Below, piece after piece: positions 1 through 13,400 of a stretch of 64,000 nucleotides of DNA (position 1 is its first letter; the number at the start of each line of letters is the position of its first letter). Source of the stretch: Viola odorata (lineage: Eukaryota > Streptophyta > Magnoliopsida > Malpighiales > Violaceae); contig OY829543.1 in assembly GCA_963691705.1 (NCBI GenBank), positions 48,898,564-48,962,563 on the forward strand, written 5' to 3'. The notes beneath the pieces are model-generated. The model had not been told where the DNA came from. It saw only the letters and a list, made by a program, of their open reading frames with translations, and ran no database searches. The position numbers and the translations under genes were made by a program.

Positions 1-633
1 ATTTCTTGACTTAACATATACTATTTCAAGCCCAAAACTAGTAATTTGTTGACGTGATCATACATTTAGTACATATAGTTTTACATTTGTTCACTTCTTC
101 TCAAAATGATTTAATGGAAAGGGATCTCCTACTCATTCATTCATTCACACGCATTCAACATATGGGCACAAGTTTATGGACTACATGATGGATCAGTCCA
201 ACATTTATCTTAGATCTTGACATTTCCTAGTGCATATAGTTTGGTGTTTGCAAATTTGTGTCCAAGTATTGGACATAATTAATAATTTAAATTTTAAATC
301 CCCGTGTAACAAGCTACACCAAGTAGTTAGATCTCTTACTTTGAATTCACATATTTATATCTAATGAATGAAAAAATAATCTAATGGTGAAATCATGATT
401 ATGCATCCCCAATGGCTCATACGGAAACAAAGTTATTAAAAAAAGATAATTTAAAAATACGAAAACAAGTTATAAGTTATGCCATTAATGTTCCAAGGTT
501 ATAAGATCGATATTGCTATATTTTGGCTTGAATATTGGAGAGTAATAACCATAGATTGGTTGGCTAATATTAATATTGGAGACCATAACCATGGTCCCTA
601 TAATTGACAAATCATCTGCCATGTCAAACTATC
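1..633. other. AT-rich intergenic DNA
   Basis: I see no convincing gene, RNA or repeat here. The stretch ends at the left target-site duplicate of the LINE insertion. Confidence 0.5.
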
Positions 634-3465
634 ACCTCGCTGTCATTTATCTTCTACTCCATTTTATCATCCCGTCGCACCACTATCTCCAGCTCATAAT
701 AGATTTTTCAATAGTATAATTTTTTTAGAGATATCTAGATCTGATAAAACCTTGTGGGTAAGAAAGAGAGATGAAGAAGGAGTTTGGGAGGTTGTAGTTC
801 CTCTCCCGTCTTCTTCCGGCGGCGATCCTCCTGATCTCCGATCCGCTGCCTTCGGCGAGTGAGGAGGTCCTTGCGTGCTCATTTCTGCAACAGATCCGGT
901 GGTTACTACATCATTCTCGGGCAGCGTCGTAAGGCTGCTCTTCTGGATGCTTTGGATCGGCGGCGTTCATCGATTCAGAAGGTGTTGATAGACCGATTTC
1001 ACCTTCAGTCGACCCTCTCCCTTTCCGATTCCGACTCATTAGAAGGCATGGTCGCCGGAGTCCGTTTTGTTTTGGACTTCTGCGTTGTTTTTGCTTGGTT
1101 TTGGTTGGTTTGAAGGGACTTCGTGGGCCCTTTTTGTGTTTTTTGCAGATTATTTGTTCCGATTTGGGCTTTCGATCCTTTGGGTTAGTTGGTGGTTCTT
1201 CTTCATCACCAGCATTCCAACTGTTCGTCAAATTGCCTAAGAGAATTTTCTAGTGTTTTAATGCTCAGTGGCGTAAATCCGACTCATACAGAGACCCATC
1301 CATGGATCTGCACAGCGATCATCGCGACAGAGAGAGGCCTGAGCATCAGTATCGACCGAGGCAGCAGGAAGGAGCAGCTGGCACTAAGATTGTCACTTTC
1401 TATGTTGCAAACTTACCTCTCCATGTGGACCACAAGGCTTTGGAATATCTTATTTCTAGGATGTGGAAACTTCCTAGCTTTGGAAACATTCGAGATATTT
1501 ACATTCCTAGGTGGACCAATTTGGCAGGCAAAAGATTTGGTTTTGTTCGATTTGATGGTGTTGATAACCTTGAAGAAATGGAGTATGCTTTAGACCACCA
1601 GTACATCGGAGCCTCGAGCATTCGGTGTAGAGTTGGGAAACGCTCGAGGCGTTGGGAACAGTATAAATTGCCTGGATCAAAAGTGCCGCGCAGAGAGTCG
1701 GTTAGGACCGATACAGGGGAGGAGAGGAAATCATATCAAGAGGTGCAGGAATCTTCAGCTAAGGGGACAACTAAAGTACAGAAGGAAGATGTAGTTGAGC
1801 TAACAGTCCCAGAACAAAATGAGATTTGGCTGGCTAAGAGTGCCATTGGAGCGCTCAAGCGTTTTGAAGACTTCCCTGAGATTCAGGAGTTGGTTTTGGA
1901 GGCGGGATGGACCTGTGAAACTAGGATAATGGGAAGAGGGCTAGTGCTTCTGGAATTTGAGAGCCAATCAGACTTGGATGTTGCTCTTGGGGACTCTAAC
2001 GCGGCTTCTCGCGAACTGTTCCACAAGGTCTTGCGTTGGGATGAGGCAATGATGGACGGGGGACGTTTATGTTGGGTCCATTGTGTCGGACTCCCGATAG
2101 CAGCTTGGGGACAGGCAGCTTTTGATCACATAGGAGGAAAATTGGGCGACCTGGTAGTCGTGGACAGTCAGACCTTGGAAAGGAAAAGGCTTGACATTGG
2201 TCGCATTTTAATTTCTACTACTAGTTCTCATGTTGACAGGGAGATCATGGTGAGCCTTAAGGGGAACTTGTATAACGTGAAATGCTACGAGGAGCCACTA
2301 CAAGGAGCTGTTTCAAACCTGGACTGGATGAACGGTGTGGGAAGGAAGGAAGAAGAAGACAGTGATGAGGAGGAGGAAATCATGGAGATGGTTACGGAGC
2401 GAGAGAACCTGACTGGAAATACCGGAAGGGCCGAACAAGAGGAGGAGTTGGCTTCCAAATCAGAGAGGGGAGATGTACCAATAGGCTCCTATGTAACAGC
2501 AAGTCGACATGATAGGAAAGTTAAAAAGTTAGTGGGAACCAGGGGAAGTCTTGAGACCGAGCAATCAGAAGCGGGTTCTATATCAAGCTGTAACGTAGTT
2601 GATAACGAGGATATTAGAGCGGTGAATAAGGCGCTGGATGCGCCCATCTCAAAGGCAACATCTGGGCGTTTGGCAAACTGATGGGACTAACAGACCATGC
2701 TAACGAGGAATCTATGCGCGCTTTTGATAGTGGCTGTTTCGAAAAGGAGGTAGAGGCGTTCAAGAAAGCGGGAAAGCGTTCAGTTGGCGTGGTTTGATCC
2801 ACGTGGTTTGTGTTGCGGGGTTGTCTTTTGGGTTTCTGGGCTTCCGTTTAGCTGCAGCTGTGGGTGTGGTTGCCTTATGGTGTTGGTCTTGATTGTTTAG
2901 GTGTCTGTCGGCTTGTTATTTTTGGTCCGCTTCTAGATATTGGTGCTGCGTTTTCATGCTTCTGTAGTTTTAAGTCTATTGGGTCCAGGGGGTTCTTTGT
3001 ATGGTCTGGTGGGGTCTAGTTTGTGTCGTGAGATTAGTCTTGGGGAGAGATATCCTCTGCCTGCCTGGTCTTCCTCTGCGTGTTTAGTTTCGGTTTGTGT
3101 CGTGACCTCCATTTTTTTTTTTCATCTTCTGTGCTTCCTTTCTGTATGTGTATGCTGTGGGGTGTTGTGGTCGTCTGCGCAGCTGTCTTGGCGGTGGTCG
3201 TTGCTGGTCTTTCTGGTGGCGTTCTAGCTGCTGCCCGTGCTTGGCCCTTCTGGTGGCGATAAGGGCTTCTATTGTGGGTTGTGTGAGCTTAGGTTTCCTT
3301 CTTCTGTATTGTTCTTGCTGGTTGTGTGGTTTCATGTTTTTGGTTTGGTTTTTGAGCCTCTCTTTAGGCAGGCTCTAATTCTGGTTTTCTGTTCAGTGTC
3401 ATGTTCTTCATGACCTTTATTTAATAAATCCTCTGCTTATTAAAAAAAAAACCTCGCTGTCATTT
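634..3465 (+). mobile_element. ORF1-only LINE (L1-type, RRM subclade) with 15-bp target duplication
   Basis: The 15-base direct repeat ACCTCGCTGTCATTT lies at 634-648 and 3451-3465. The right copy directly follows a short poly(A) at 3442-3450. This is the signature of target-primed reverse transcription, so the element body is about 649-3450. It carries one ORF (1302-2681) with an RRM and a DUF4283-like region, as in the plant LINE subclade known from beet (BNR type). No endonuclease or reverse-transcriptase ORF follows. About 760 bases of GT-rich 3' region run straight to the poly(A). It therefore looks like a non-autonomous half-LINE that would need enzyme in trans. A truncated copy of the same 3' region lies at 4588-5118 on the other strand. 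Confidence 0.85.
1302..2681 (+). CDS. LINE ORF1 protein with RRM and DUF4283-like region
   Basis: The ORF is intact, 459 residues. An RNA-recognition motif lies at about residues 28-110, with RNP2-like FYVANL and RNP1-like KRFGFVRF. A basic linker follows. Residues about 165-335 resemble the DUF4283 region of plant LINE ORF1/gag-like proteins (WLAKSAIGALKRF, then LCWVHCVGLPIAAWGQ). The C-terminal third is acidic and low in complexity. No CCHC zinc knuckle is visible. ORF1 proteins of this kind coat LINE RNA and escort it to the nucleus. The 5' leader from 649 is about 650 bases long. Intactness, despite the missing ORF2, suggests a young copy or selection on ORF1 within the family. Family membership is recognised from motifs and not searched. 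Confidence 0.85.
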   Translation: MDLHSDHRDRERPEHQYRPRQQEGAAGTKIVTFYVANLPLHVDHKALEYLISRMWKLPSFGNIRDIYIPRWTNLAGKRFGFVRFDGVDNLEEMEYALDHQYIGASSIRCRVGKRSRRWEQYKLPGSKVPRRESVRTDTGEERKSYQEVQESSAKGTTKVQKEDVVELTVPEQNEIWLAKSAIGALKRFEDFPEIQELVLEAGWTCETRIMGRGLVLLEFESQSDLDVALGDSNAASRELFHKVLRWDEAMMDGGRLCWVHCVGLPIAAWGQAAFDHIGGKLGDLVVVDSQTLERKRLDIGRILISTTSSHVDREIMVSLKGNLYNVKCYEEPLQGAVSNLDWMNGVGRKEEEDSDEEEEIMEMVTERENLTGNTGRAEQEEELASKSERGDVPIGSYVTASRHDRKVKKLVGTRGSLETEQSEAGSISSCNVVDNEDIRAVNKALDAPISKATSGRLAN

Positions 3466-4008
3466 TGCTCATACAAAAAAACACTTCACTATCATTTGTC
3501 ACCAAATTGATGGCTGGAGAGAAATTATAAGGTTCACATTCAATGTTTCAAAAAGACAAGGACCAAAGTGAAACTATAAGATTTTTTTATATACCTCACC
3601 CATCTTTTAGAATTTTGAATTAATATATACTTGTACACTTTGCGGGCCAAATTTTTTGATATTTTGCACACAAAATTTGATAATTTCACAAAATTTAGGT
3701 TTTTTTTTTTTTTTAATTTGAGACTTAGAAGAGAAGAGGCTAAAAGAAAAGGCCAAACTAGAAGGAAACATGCAAGACTTGCATACGATAAAAATAAGTT
3801 TAAGTATATACTAAGTTGTAGCAAGTCAATACTTACGAGATGAAATCATAGTTTTCCTTTATATTTTTAAGTAAAAATATATGGTAATGAGTAGGGAAAC
3901 TCATTATTATTATTTTTTTATTATATTAAAGAAGGGATCAAACACATATCATACCTTATAAAGAGGGTATGCACCAACTATGCTAAAGTCCCATGGGCAG
4001 GAAAACAC
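3466..4008. other. AT-rich spacer
   Basis: This lies between the LINE and the microsatellite. It has homopolymer A and T runs and a short ATT tract near 3901. No gene was recognised. Confidence 0.4.
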
Positions 4009-4502
<494 letters not shown>

Positions 4503-4572
4503 AAGCTAAAAGAAATAATAAGAGATATTTAAAATATTTTAAAAAAAGTATACATAAATTTATAAACGATTG

Positions 4573-5087
4573 AAAAAAATCATTTTTTTTTTTTTAATAA
4601 GCAGAGGATTTATTAAATAAAGGTCATGAAGAACATGACACTGAACAGAAAACCAGAATTAGAGCCTGCCTAAAGAGAGGCTCAAAAACCAAACCAAAAA
4701 CATGAAACCACACAACCAGCAAGAACAATACAGAAGAAGGAAACCTAAGCTCACACAACCCACAACAGAAGCCCTTATCGCCACCAGAAGGGCCAAGCAC
4801 GGGCAGCAGCTAGAACGCCACCAGAAGACCAGCCACGACCACCGCCAAGACAGCTGCGCAGACGACCACAAACACCCCACAGCATACACATACAGAAAGG
4901 AAGCACAGAAGATGAAAAAACAAATGGAGGTCACGACACAAATCGAAACTAAACACGCAGAGGAAGACCAGGCAGGCAGAGGATATCTCTCCCCAAGACT
5001 AATCTCACGACACAAACTAGACCCCACCAGACCATACAAAGAACCCCCTGGACCCAATAGACTTAAAACTACAGAAGCATGAAAACG

Positions 5088-5129
<42 letters not shown>

Positions 5130-5133
5130 TTTT
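4573..5133 (-). mobile_element. 5'-truncated copy of the LINE 3' end, minus strand
   Basis: 4597-5091 is a near-identical reverse complement of about 2943-3441 in the first LINE. Its poly(A) is read as poly(T) at 4583-4596. The 15-base string AAAAAAATCATTTTT occurs at 4573-4587 and 5119-5133, the apparent target duplication. A pure A run of about 30 bases (5092-5125) separates the truncated 5' end from the right duplicate, probably by slippage. Only the 3' region is present, so it is dead on arrival, but its closeness to the first copy suggests recent family activity. Confidence 0.85.
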
Positions 5134-5216
5134 GGGTGTTCGAACTCAGAGTTATAGTCTTAAACAATTTATAAACATAAAAGACTCGCATTAAATATTC
5201 TTGAAGTAAAATATTA

Positions 5217-5460
5217 TTTCTTCTGTCTCAAATTAAATGATGTTTCGAGATATTTTTTTGTCAGAAATTAAATGACGTTTCACTATTTTTAAAATGACAT
5301 TTTGTGTAACTTTACTAACTTACCCCTTAATATTGAGGAGAGATGATTAGCGAGAATAATAAAATAGATAGATTAAAATAAGGCAAAAAAGGTACTAATG
5401 TCAAATACAATAATTACGTATAAAAAACTAAAAACATTATTTAATTTGAGACGGAGAGTA
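5217..5460. mobile_element. Stowaway-type MITE (Tc1/mariner)
   Basis: The right end, GACGGAGAG next to TA (5459-5460), is inverted relative to a left end near 5217-5247. The two arms share GTCTCAAATTAAAT, matching the CTCCCTCCGTC-type terminal repeat of Stowaway. It is about 240 bases, has no ORF, and its left terminus is degraded. Confidence 0.75.
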
Positions 5461-8202
5461 CTATAACCCATATAAATTTGAACACCAAAAATATTTTAAT
5501 ATATAATATTTTGTTTTGTTAATTAATTTGTATATTTTGGTGCTTTCATTGTAAAAATAATTTATTATTGTATTTATGGAACCTAATTTTGCTCTGAAAT
5601 GCATTTTTAGGCCCATACGAGGCTTAATCTATGTTTGAATCATATTCTAATTAAGTATATCGGATTGGACCAAACTGAAAGTTGATTCGAGTGCTATAGC
5701 TTGTGACAAAGAAGAATTTCCGATCTGGGATATTATAGAACACCATTTTTTTAGAAAACTAGTTAAAAATCGTTGAATGGTTTAAAAACCAGAGAACCGA
5801 TGAACCTCTTCATGCATGTTTAGATTTTGCACTTTCTTTCACCTAAAACTATGTTATTTTTAACTTTCTTGTGAAAGATACCATTAGGCTTGGTTTTTAT
5901 GCATGTTCAATTCTCTATTTTATTGTTTATTATTCTAGTTTTTTTAATCATTTTTTAATCATTAAATCTACGATTCTCCATCTAATTGGAATAGAGAGAT
6001 TTAGTAGTACTAGAATGGCAGATGCATGATATTCACACTTGTGAGGTTGACACGTTGTTGATACAACAGTTGGTTAAGTAGGTGACACTTGAGTTTTGAC
6101 CATTTGGTGAACTCGTTTTTTGTTCTTCCACCACAAATTACAATAACTTTAAAATGTCAAACTTTACACCCCTATGAAATCTACCACTAAAATTCATAGA
6201 GTATACATGATAAATAAATTGATGAAAATCAATTCTATCAGGTTTCACATACGTACATATATATTAATCACCAAAATCTACTAGCTAGTTGAGAAAATTA
6301 TCAAATTAGCTCCGAACAGTATACAGAAATTTAATAAAATATGACAACTGACCTGGAAAACATGAAGATGATCATGAGCATATGTCGATGAGAACATCCA
6401 TCCTTATCTTCTTAGAAAGGGAAAAATAAGATTAATCCAACATCCCATTGCCAAAGATTCTAAAGCTTTGAAGCTTAGTAATATATATAGTAGAAGAATG
6501 TGTGTTTGATTTGGTAGTCATGCGCATTGCGACCAAACAGTCCAACAAAGAAAATTAGCTAGTGTCTTGCATTTCTATGTACGTCTTGCTATATATTTTA
6601 GATTGCTGGTATCTTAATTTGGGCGATCAGAATTCTTTTGATTTTGGTTTTTAATTTTAAGCCAATATAAGCAGTTTGATAGGTCAGGTATGTGGTGGTG
6701 CAGTTAAAGGCGGACCAATAATTTTTTTCATTTTGAAATGCTATATTTTTTTATAGCGTTTAGTTTTCGAAACGTAACTTTACTCAAAAAGTGACTACTG
6801 AGACTCTGAGAGTGATTTCGAAAAAAAGTAATATTATTTTGTTTGGTTGATGATTGTTAAATTTAAGGAATTAATGTTTTTTTTTTACAAGCAATGATAA
6901 ATATGTACTTTTAAAATTGCAAAAAATATCTAAAATGAATGTGATATCTTTGAGAAATGTAACTCTTCAAGAAAAACTAAATATAAATTAATTGAGAATT
7001 TAATATTTCAGACCTATTTTCTCCCTAAATTATGAGAACCAAACAAACCCTTACAGTAGAGTTTTTGTTTTGAAGGGACCCTTACAGTAAAGTTAGATAT
7101 AATTATAAATAAATATGTATGTTTAATGATTTTAAAGTCCCTGAAATTATCATTTTCAGCAATAGAGGTCCTGATGTTTCTAACTGGACCTCTTGGATCT
7201 TTATGTTTGTCTGAGTGAAATAAATAGATCATTGTGTTACTTTAAAAACAAATCAATGTTTGAACTTGCACAAGTAATTATTTTCTTATACTACTATTTG
7301 ACGTGGTAAATCTGACAATGGACAAACCACTTTAAAATTTTGCACTCCCATGTTTGTCCTACATCGACACGTCATCATTATCATCATCTTCCCCCTCCCT
7401 CCCTCCCTCGTCAAAGTTTTGAAACAATCTAATTTCTTCGGTACAAAATAAATGACCCTTTATAATAGTAAAAATTCATTTCACCATACTTTTTAATCTT
7501 ATTTTATTCCATATTGTTTCATTTTTACATCTAATTTTCACTCAAATTAAAACACCATCATCAAATTGGGTTGATGGATAAAAAACAAATTGTCATTTGC
7601 ATAAAATATTGGTTTTGAAAAAGATAAAATAACAAATATTATGAACAGTAAAAATTTATAGGAAAATGTTGTTTGTTTTGCACCAGAAAGAGTAATAAAT
7701 AGAAACTGGGCACTAATCTATTTTCCCTCTCTACATCTTCACTATGCATTACAACTGCCACCTCACCTCTATCTTCATAACCAAATATTGTTCTATTCCT
7801 CTCTCACAAGACCTAAAAAGTCTTAACTTGTCAAAGAATAAACTCTATCGTTTTGTTGTTTTTTCATGTCTAATGATGCATTCATATGCAGTATAATGCA
7901 AAATCATGAAAAATCACACAATGCACAAACACACTCAAAAATGAAAAAGACATGAAGCTCAAATTCTCACTAGGACATCATGATTACATTTGAATTTTAG
8001 TAAGCGCAAAAATATAAAAACATGCAAGTATTTTTAATTCATATCTAGTGACGTGCAGATGCTCAATTATGGTCGTGAGGTCATTTTTATCATGCTGGTA
8101 TAAGTATAGAGAGGTTTCAAATCATGCAAGAGGGTAGATTGTACAAGAAGTAGAGAAAAGAAAACACACACGAAATACAAGTGAGAAACAAAGATGCTCA
8201 TA
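5461..8202. other. AT-rich intergenic region
   Basis: No gene or intact element was recognised on either strand. The only notable item is a short CCCTCCCT tract at about 7389-7409. Confidence 0.4.
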
Positions 8203-9061
8203 AAAAAATAAGAGGTAATGTTATTAACCCTCCTCGAATTTTTGGTCAAACTCAAATACCTCCCCTGAATAAAAAAAAATATTGATTTCAGCATATGAAC
8301 TTTTTGCAAAATGCAATTACCCCCCTCTGTCTGATTTTCTATCCAAATGGACGTCCATGTGCGATTCAAGTGAAGGGGTAATTTTATTAACCCCTTAAAC
8401 TTTTAATCAAACTCAAATATCCCTTGAACAAAAAAAATATCAATTTCAGCGTATGATTTTTTCGCGAAATATAATTACCTCTATTCAATCTAATTTTCCT
8501 TTTAAATGGACGTCCACGTGTGATTCACGCATGAAAATCTTTAAAATACCCTTCCATTCATTTTTTCCAAACTCAGCAACAAATGTGCCAGCAAACTCAT
8601 TTTTTTCTTCTCCCTTTTCCCGCCTCTCTTTCCTTCCTATCTTCTGCATCTACTCTATAAATAACCACTTATTGGTTATTGTTGGTTATTGGAATCGGGT
8701 AGTAGAAATGTAAAAAATAATCCAGTATTGATAATGTCACATGAATCGCACGTTGATGTCCATTTGGAATGAAAATTAGACGGAAGGGGGGTAATTGCAT
8801 TTCGCGAAAAGTTCATATACTGAAATCGATTTTTTTTTGTGCAGGGGTGTATTTGAGTTTGACCAAGAATTCAAGGGGTTTGTAAAATTACCCATTCACG
8901 TGAATTGCACGTGGACGTCCAATTGGACGAAAAATCAAACGGAGGAGGGTAATTGCATTTTGCAAAAAGTTCATATGCTGAAATCGATATTTTTTTAGTT
9001 CAGGGAGTATTTGAGTTTGACCAAAAGTTCGAGTGGTTAATAAAATTATCCCAAAAATTAA
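8203..9061. mobile_element. MULE-like MITE with doubled long terminal inverted repeats
   Basis: Four diverged copies of a roughly 160-base unit are arranged two forward (8212-8375, 8376-8530) and two inverted (8735-8893, 8894-9052) around a spacer of about 200 bases. Shared blocks include TTTGGTCAAACTCAAATA and ATGGACGTCCA. The flanks AAAAAATAA (8203-8211) and AAAAATTAA (9053-9061) agree at 8 of 9 bases, a 9-bp target duplication typical of Mutator-like elements. No transposase is present. Confidence 0.75.
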
Positions 9062-10412
9062 TTACACAGTAGCACCTGCATGCAAAAACAATAGAAAACA
9101 GTCATACAAAACATTTTTCAAGATAAAATAAAATTAGTGCCCTAAAATACACATATACACAAATACCTCCCACACACTAAAGGACATATTATCTTCAATG
9201 TGTGTGAGAGAGCACAAGGACAAAAGACAAAAATTAAAAACAAAAACTAATGGAGGATAATACTGTTCATATCACTAAAAATTAAAAATCAAAAGTTACA
9301 ATTTGACATATCTTAGTGGCTAGAAAATTAAAAAATTAATGGTAAAGGTTGTAAAAAATTATGAATATTGGAGGATAATACTGTTCATGTCACTAAAAAA
9401 GTTAAAAGAAATTAATGAGGAAAATGGAAGAAAAAAAGTTGCAAAACAATTTCAAAAAGAAAACTTTAAATTGTATTTTTTCCATTGTCATTACATATTT
9501 ATAACATTTTTTTCCAATTTTATAATTTTATGCAATTTTTTATATTTTGCAAAGAAATTTAATCAGTAAAAAATTAAAATGGCAACTATTAAATTTATAA
9601 AGCTTAAATTGTAAATTTTAACAATGTTTGTGTTTGTTTAGAAGAACTTTTTTATAAAAATGTGATTTTTAATATATCTTACCATAAAAATCTTTACAGT
9701 TTTAAAAAAGATGTGAAACCAACAACCTAATTTTGATATACTAAATTGCTTCCAAAGAAATATGATATAATAATTTAAATTATCAATCTAGAAAATGCTG
9801 CTTTTCCTTTTTACTATTTATTATTTATGAAAGCATTATTATTATTATTATGATTATTATTATTATGCTTATGTTTATGTTTATGTTTATGCTTATGTTT
9901 ATGTTGTTTATGTTGTTTATGTTTAAACATAGGATAAGGAGAAGTCAAGGTATTTTTTAAGCCGATTCATTTTTGTCAATAAAGACAAACGCGTCTTTTT
10001 GTATTTTAAGCGGAGGGTGATTTACAGGAGGACTACTTTCCAATTTGAATACTGCTCTTTGCTTCAAACTCACACAACAGTACATGAATATGATGAAATA
10101 TAAAATAGGCACGCAAAGAAACCAATAAAGAAATCCAAAATTTCACCAAAACACGATTGACGATACTCCCCACTGGATGTCATCGAACTTTCTCCTTAGA
10201 TTTCCCAAATCCCGCAATCCAAAATACCCACAAAACCCCCCATCTGCTCTCCTTCGATTTGATTTGATTTCATTTCTTGGAATTCTCTCCCAGTCCTATT
10301 CTTCTTCTTGGGGCTTTGCTTGAGATGGGAGTGTAATGCGTTCTTTCCAATCAAATATTGGGATTTGGGGTTTCAACAATTCTATGCAGAGAGTTATTGG
10401 GTATGAGTGAAA
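9062..10412. other. Intergenic and presumed promoter/5' UTR of the O-fucosyltransferase gene
   Basis: This holds ATT repeats at 9834-9866 and a TTATGT-type microsatellite at about 9867-9925. From about 10160 the composition becomes less AT-rich and is probably the leader of the next gene. No clear TATA box could be fixed. Confidence 0.4.
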
Positions 10413-13400
10413 ATGGTGTTCTTGTTTAAATCTAAGATAAAGAGGATAGCTTTGTTTGTATTGATACTATCGACAGTGTCGCTGGTGATCCACCTTTCAA
10501 TAACAAAGTTTTCAGCTGGTGATGTGTTTCGCAATGTAGCCCCGATAGTTGACCATTTTCCTTTACCTGATCCTCATGGAGGGATACCCCAGGTCAGCTT
10601 TGCATCTCTTTCTTGCATGTTGTTTCTTGTGTAGTGTTTTGATGTGTTTTCTTGATGTGGGTTTTCTGTGTTGTTGCAGATTGATGTCTCTGTTGGGAAG
10701 AAGAGGTTGTGGGGTCCCGTGAAGGAATTGGATTCATTGCAGCCATATGCTAACCCAAGAAGCACTTATCCTGGTATATACATGCCTTAATGCCTTAATG
10801 TGTTAGTGTTTGCGCTTTCTTCACTCGTGAATTAGTTTTCTATTGGTTCTGCTTTTTTCAAGAACTTGAATCTTGTATTTTTTCTCATTTCGTTTCAATG
10901 GTATCTTCAGCTTCTTCATATGTCCTGAACGTCACTTACCAATGTCTATCTTTCTGTTTATTGGTTTATTTTCACAGTTCCATACGAAAAGAACAACGGT
11001 TACATTTATGCAAAAGTCTCTGGTGGGTTTGAGAAGATAAGATCATCGGTATGATTTAATTTGTGTGTAAAGTCAGTTGAATTATGATTTCTACTGGAAG
11101 TTCATAACATTTTTGTTAATTTTCTAGATCTGTGATCTTGTCACCATATCCAGGCTTCTAAATGCTACTCTTGTTATTCCAGAGATTCAGGAAAGCCTTC
11201 GTTCAAAAGGCATTAGGTACTTTACTGCAGCTGCTCTAATAACTTCTGTCTGTCTTATTCTTTATGCTACTGATGCTTATATCTTTGTTGGTCCCTTCCA
11301 TTTATTTTTGTTCTGAATTGTACAGTTACAAATTCAAGAGTTTTTCCTATCTCTACGATGAGGAGCAGTTCATAGCATCACTTAAAAATGATGTTCTGAT
11401 TGTGAAGAGCTTGCCAGAGGATTTAAAGGCTTCTAGGAAAAGAAATGAATTTCCTACATTTAAGCCAAAAAGTTCTGCTTCTCCAAACTTTTATATCAAA
11501 GAAATTTTGCCCAAGTTAAAGAAAGCCAAGGTTATTGGGCTTGTTCTGACTGATGGGGGATGCCTTCAGGTAATTGAACTTTGTAGAATAGAATGGTGCT
11601 TCAATTTTCTACTGAAGTACACTTTCTCAAAGTACTAATTTACTCAACTCCGTTTGGGTCTGAAATGTGGTGCTCTCATTAATCCCCATGGTTAGATCGC
11701 CCCCCATCCCCCCCCCCCCCCTCCCCCCCCCCCCCCCCGAATGTGGGTTCTAAAGGCCATTACACTGCCAAAATATGCAAAAAAAAGGAATAAATTGTGT
11801 GCTTTAGCAGTGTGGATACTAGATTTATTCATAATATTGCTTGAACAATTAACACATCTTTTCTAATTCCTATCCTGCTTTATAACTACATCCTTTGTAG
11901 TCTGTTGACTCCTATAATTGAGGTTATGATCTATGTTTGCAGATGTTGATCATATATAGTTACAACTAGTCAATTTGGGGTCATTGAAGCTGAGCATGCA
12001 TGCCTCATTAACATCTATTACTTTTATTTTTGTGCTTTTATAATCTTAGTTATTTGTTGCTTCCTTCTCAGTCAGTTCTTCCACCTAGCATGTCTGAGTT
12101 CCAGAGGCTTAGATGCCGGGTTGCCTTCCATGCTCTCCAATTTCGCCAAGAAATTCAGGTTCTTGGTCGCCGGATTGTTGAGAGGTATATTTCATCCTTG
12201 CATCCCTTTTCTCTTTATGAATTTGGAGCAGGTTTGAATTTTCAATTTCATGAGAGGAAAAGTAGTTATTTGTTGCATATGTCGGTATAGCAGGGCCTTG
12301 TCATGCATATTCAGTTTGTTTTCTGTTTGGCTCATTAAGAAGGGATATGAGCTGTTTTCTACCCTTGGAAGTTCTTGGATCTCAGTTTTTTATTCCACTG
12401 CCACAGGTTACGAGGACAGGGTCAACATTTCCTTGCATATCATCCTGGCTTAGTGAGAGAGAGCTTGGCACATCAGGGTTGTGCGGAACTTTTTCAGGCT
12501 AGTTGCTTAGTCCTTTTTCTCCTTCAAAGAATTGTAATGGAATAAATGTTTGCTTATTATTCTTTGGCCTGAGTTGGATCAGTGTACTGAAGTTAAACCT
12601 GGTTTTAATTAATTATATATCTGTTTCAAAGTTTCCAGTATTTTTTTTTTAAAATTAAATAGCTTAATAAGGACTGTATCTGTGTGTTGTCTCATAGATT
12701 TCTGATTCCATGTTGTGACCTGGTAATTGTAGGACGTTCACACTGAACTTATACAGTATCGAAGGGAACAGATGATCAAGCAAGGCATTATTCATGATGA
12801 CCTAAGCGTAGACTCGTACTTACGAAGGGAAAATGGATCATGTCCCCTCATGCCAGAAGAGGTACGCCCAGGGTAAAGGATAGAGTTTTTCATTCACTCA
12901 TGCTTTACTTTTTATCAAGGTCCTGTATCATCTTATCTTCTAGTTAGGCCCTTAGCGTATATCTGGGTTGTGATTGTACGCTTATATCAACCAAACTCAG
13001 CCTTTATCCTTTTATCAAAACTTGTCTTTATTCATAAGGAAGTATCAGTTTGTGGTTCATATTTTCATAATACTTGAGGAAATTTGTACTATAATTTTGT
13101 TATAAACATTTCCAGGTTGGACTTCTGCTCCGTGCAATGGGCTATCCTCCAAAAACAATTATATATCTGGCAGGCTCCGAAACTTTTGGTGGTCAACGTT
13201 TGCTAATCCCACTACGTGCCATGCTTGCCAACTTAGTGGATCGCACCTACTTGTTCAGCAACGAGGAATTGTCTTACTTACTTGGGCCTGAAACACCTCT
13301 TCCTATGGATCCTTTTCAAACTCCTCCTGCCCAAAGCGAAAAACAACTTAAAGAGGAGTGGAACAAAGCAGGGCCTCGTCCTCGGCCACTTCCACCACCT

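Noticed and set aside
2940..3378. Overlapping plus- and minus-strand frames with cysteine- and leucine-rich translations
   Set aside because: They lie in the GT-rich LINE 3' region, which is shared with the truncated copy where the frame is also read as a false protein.
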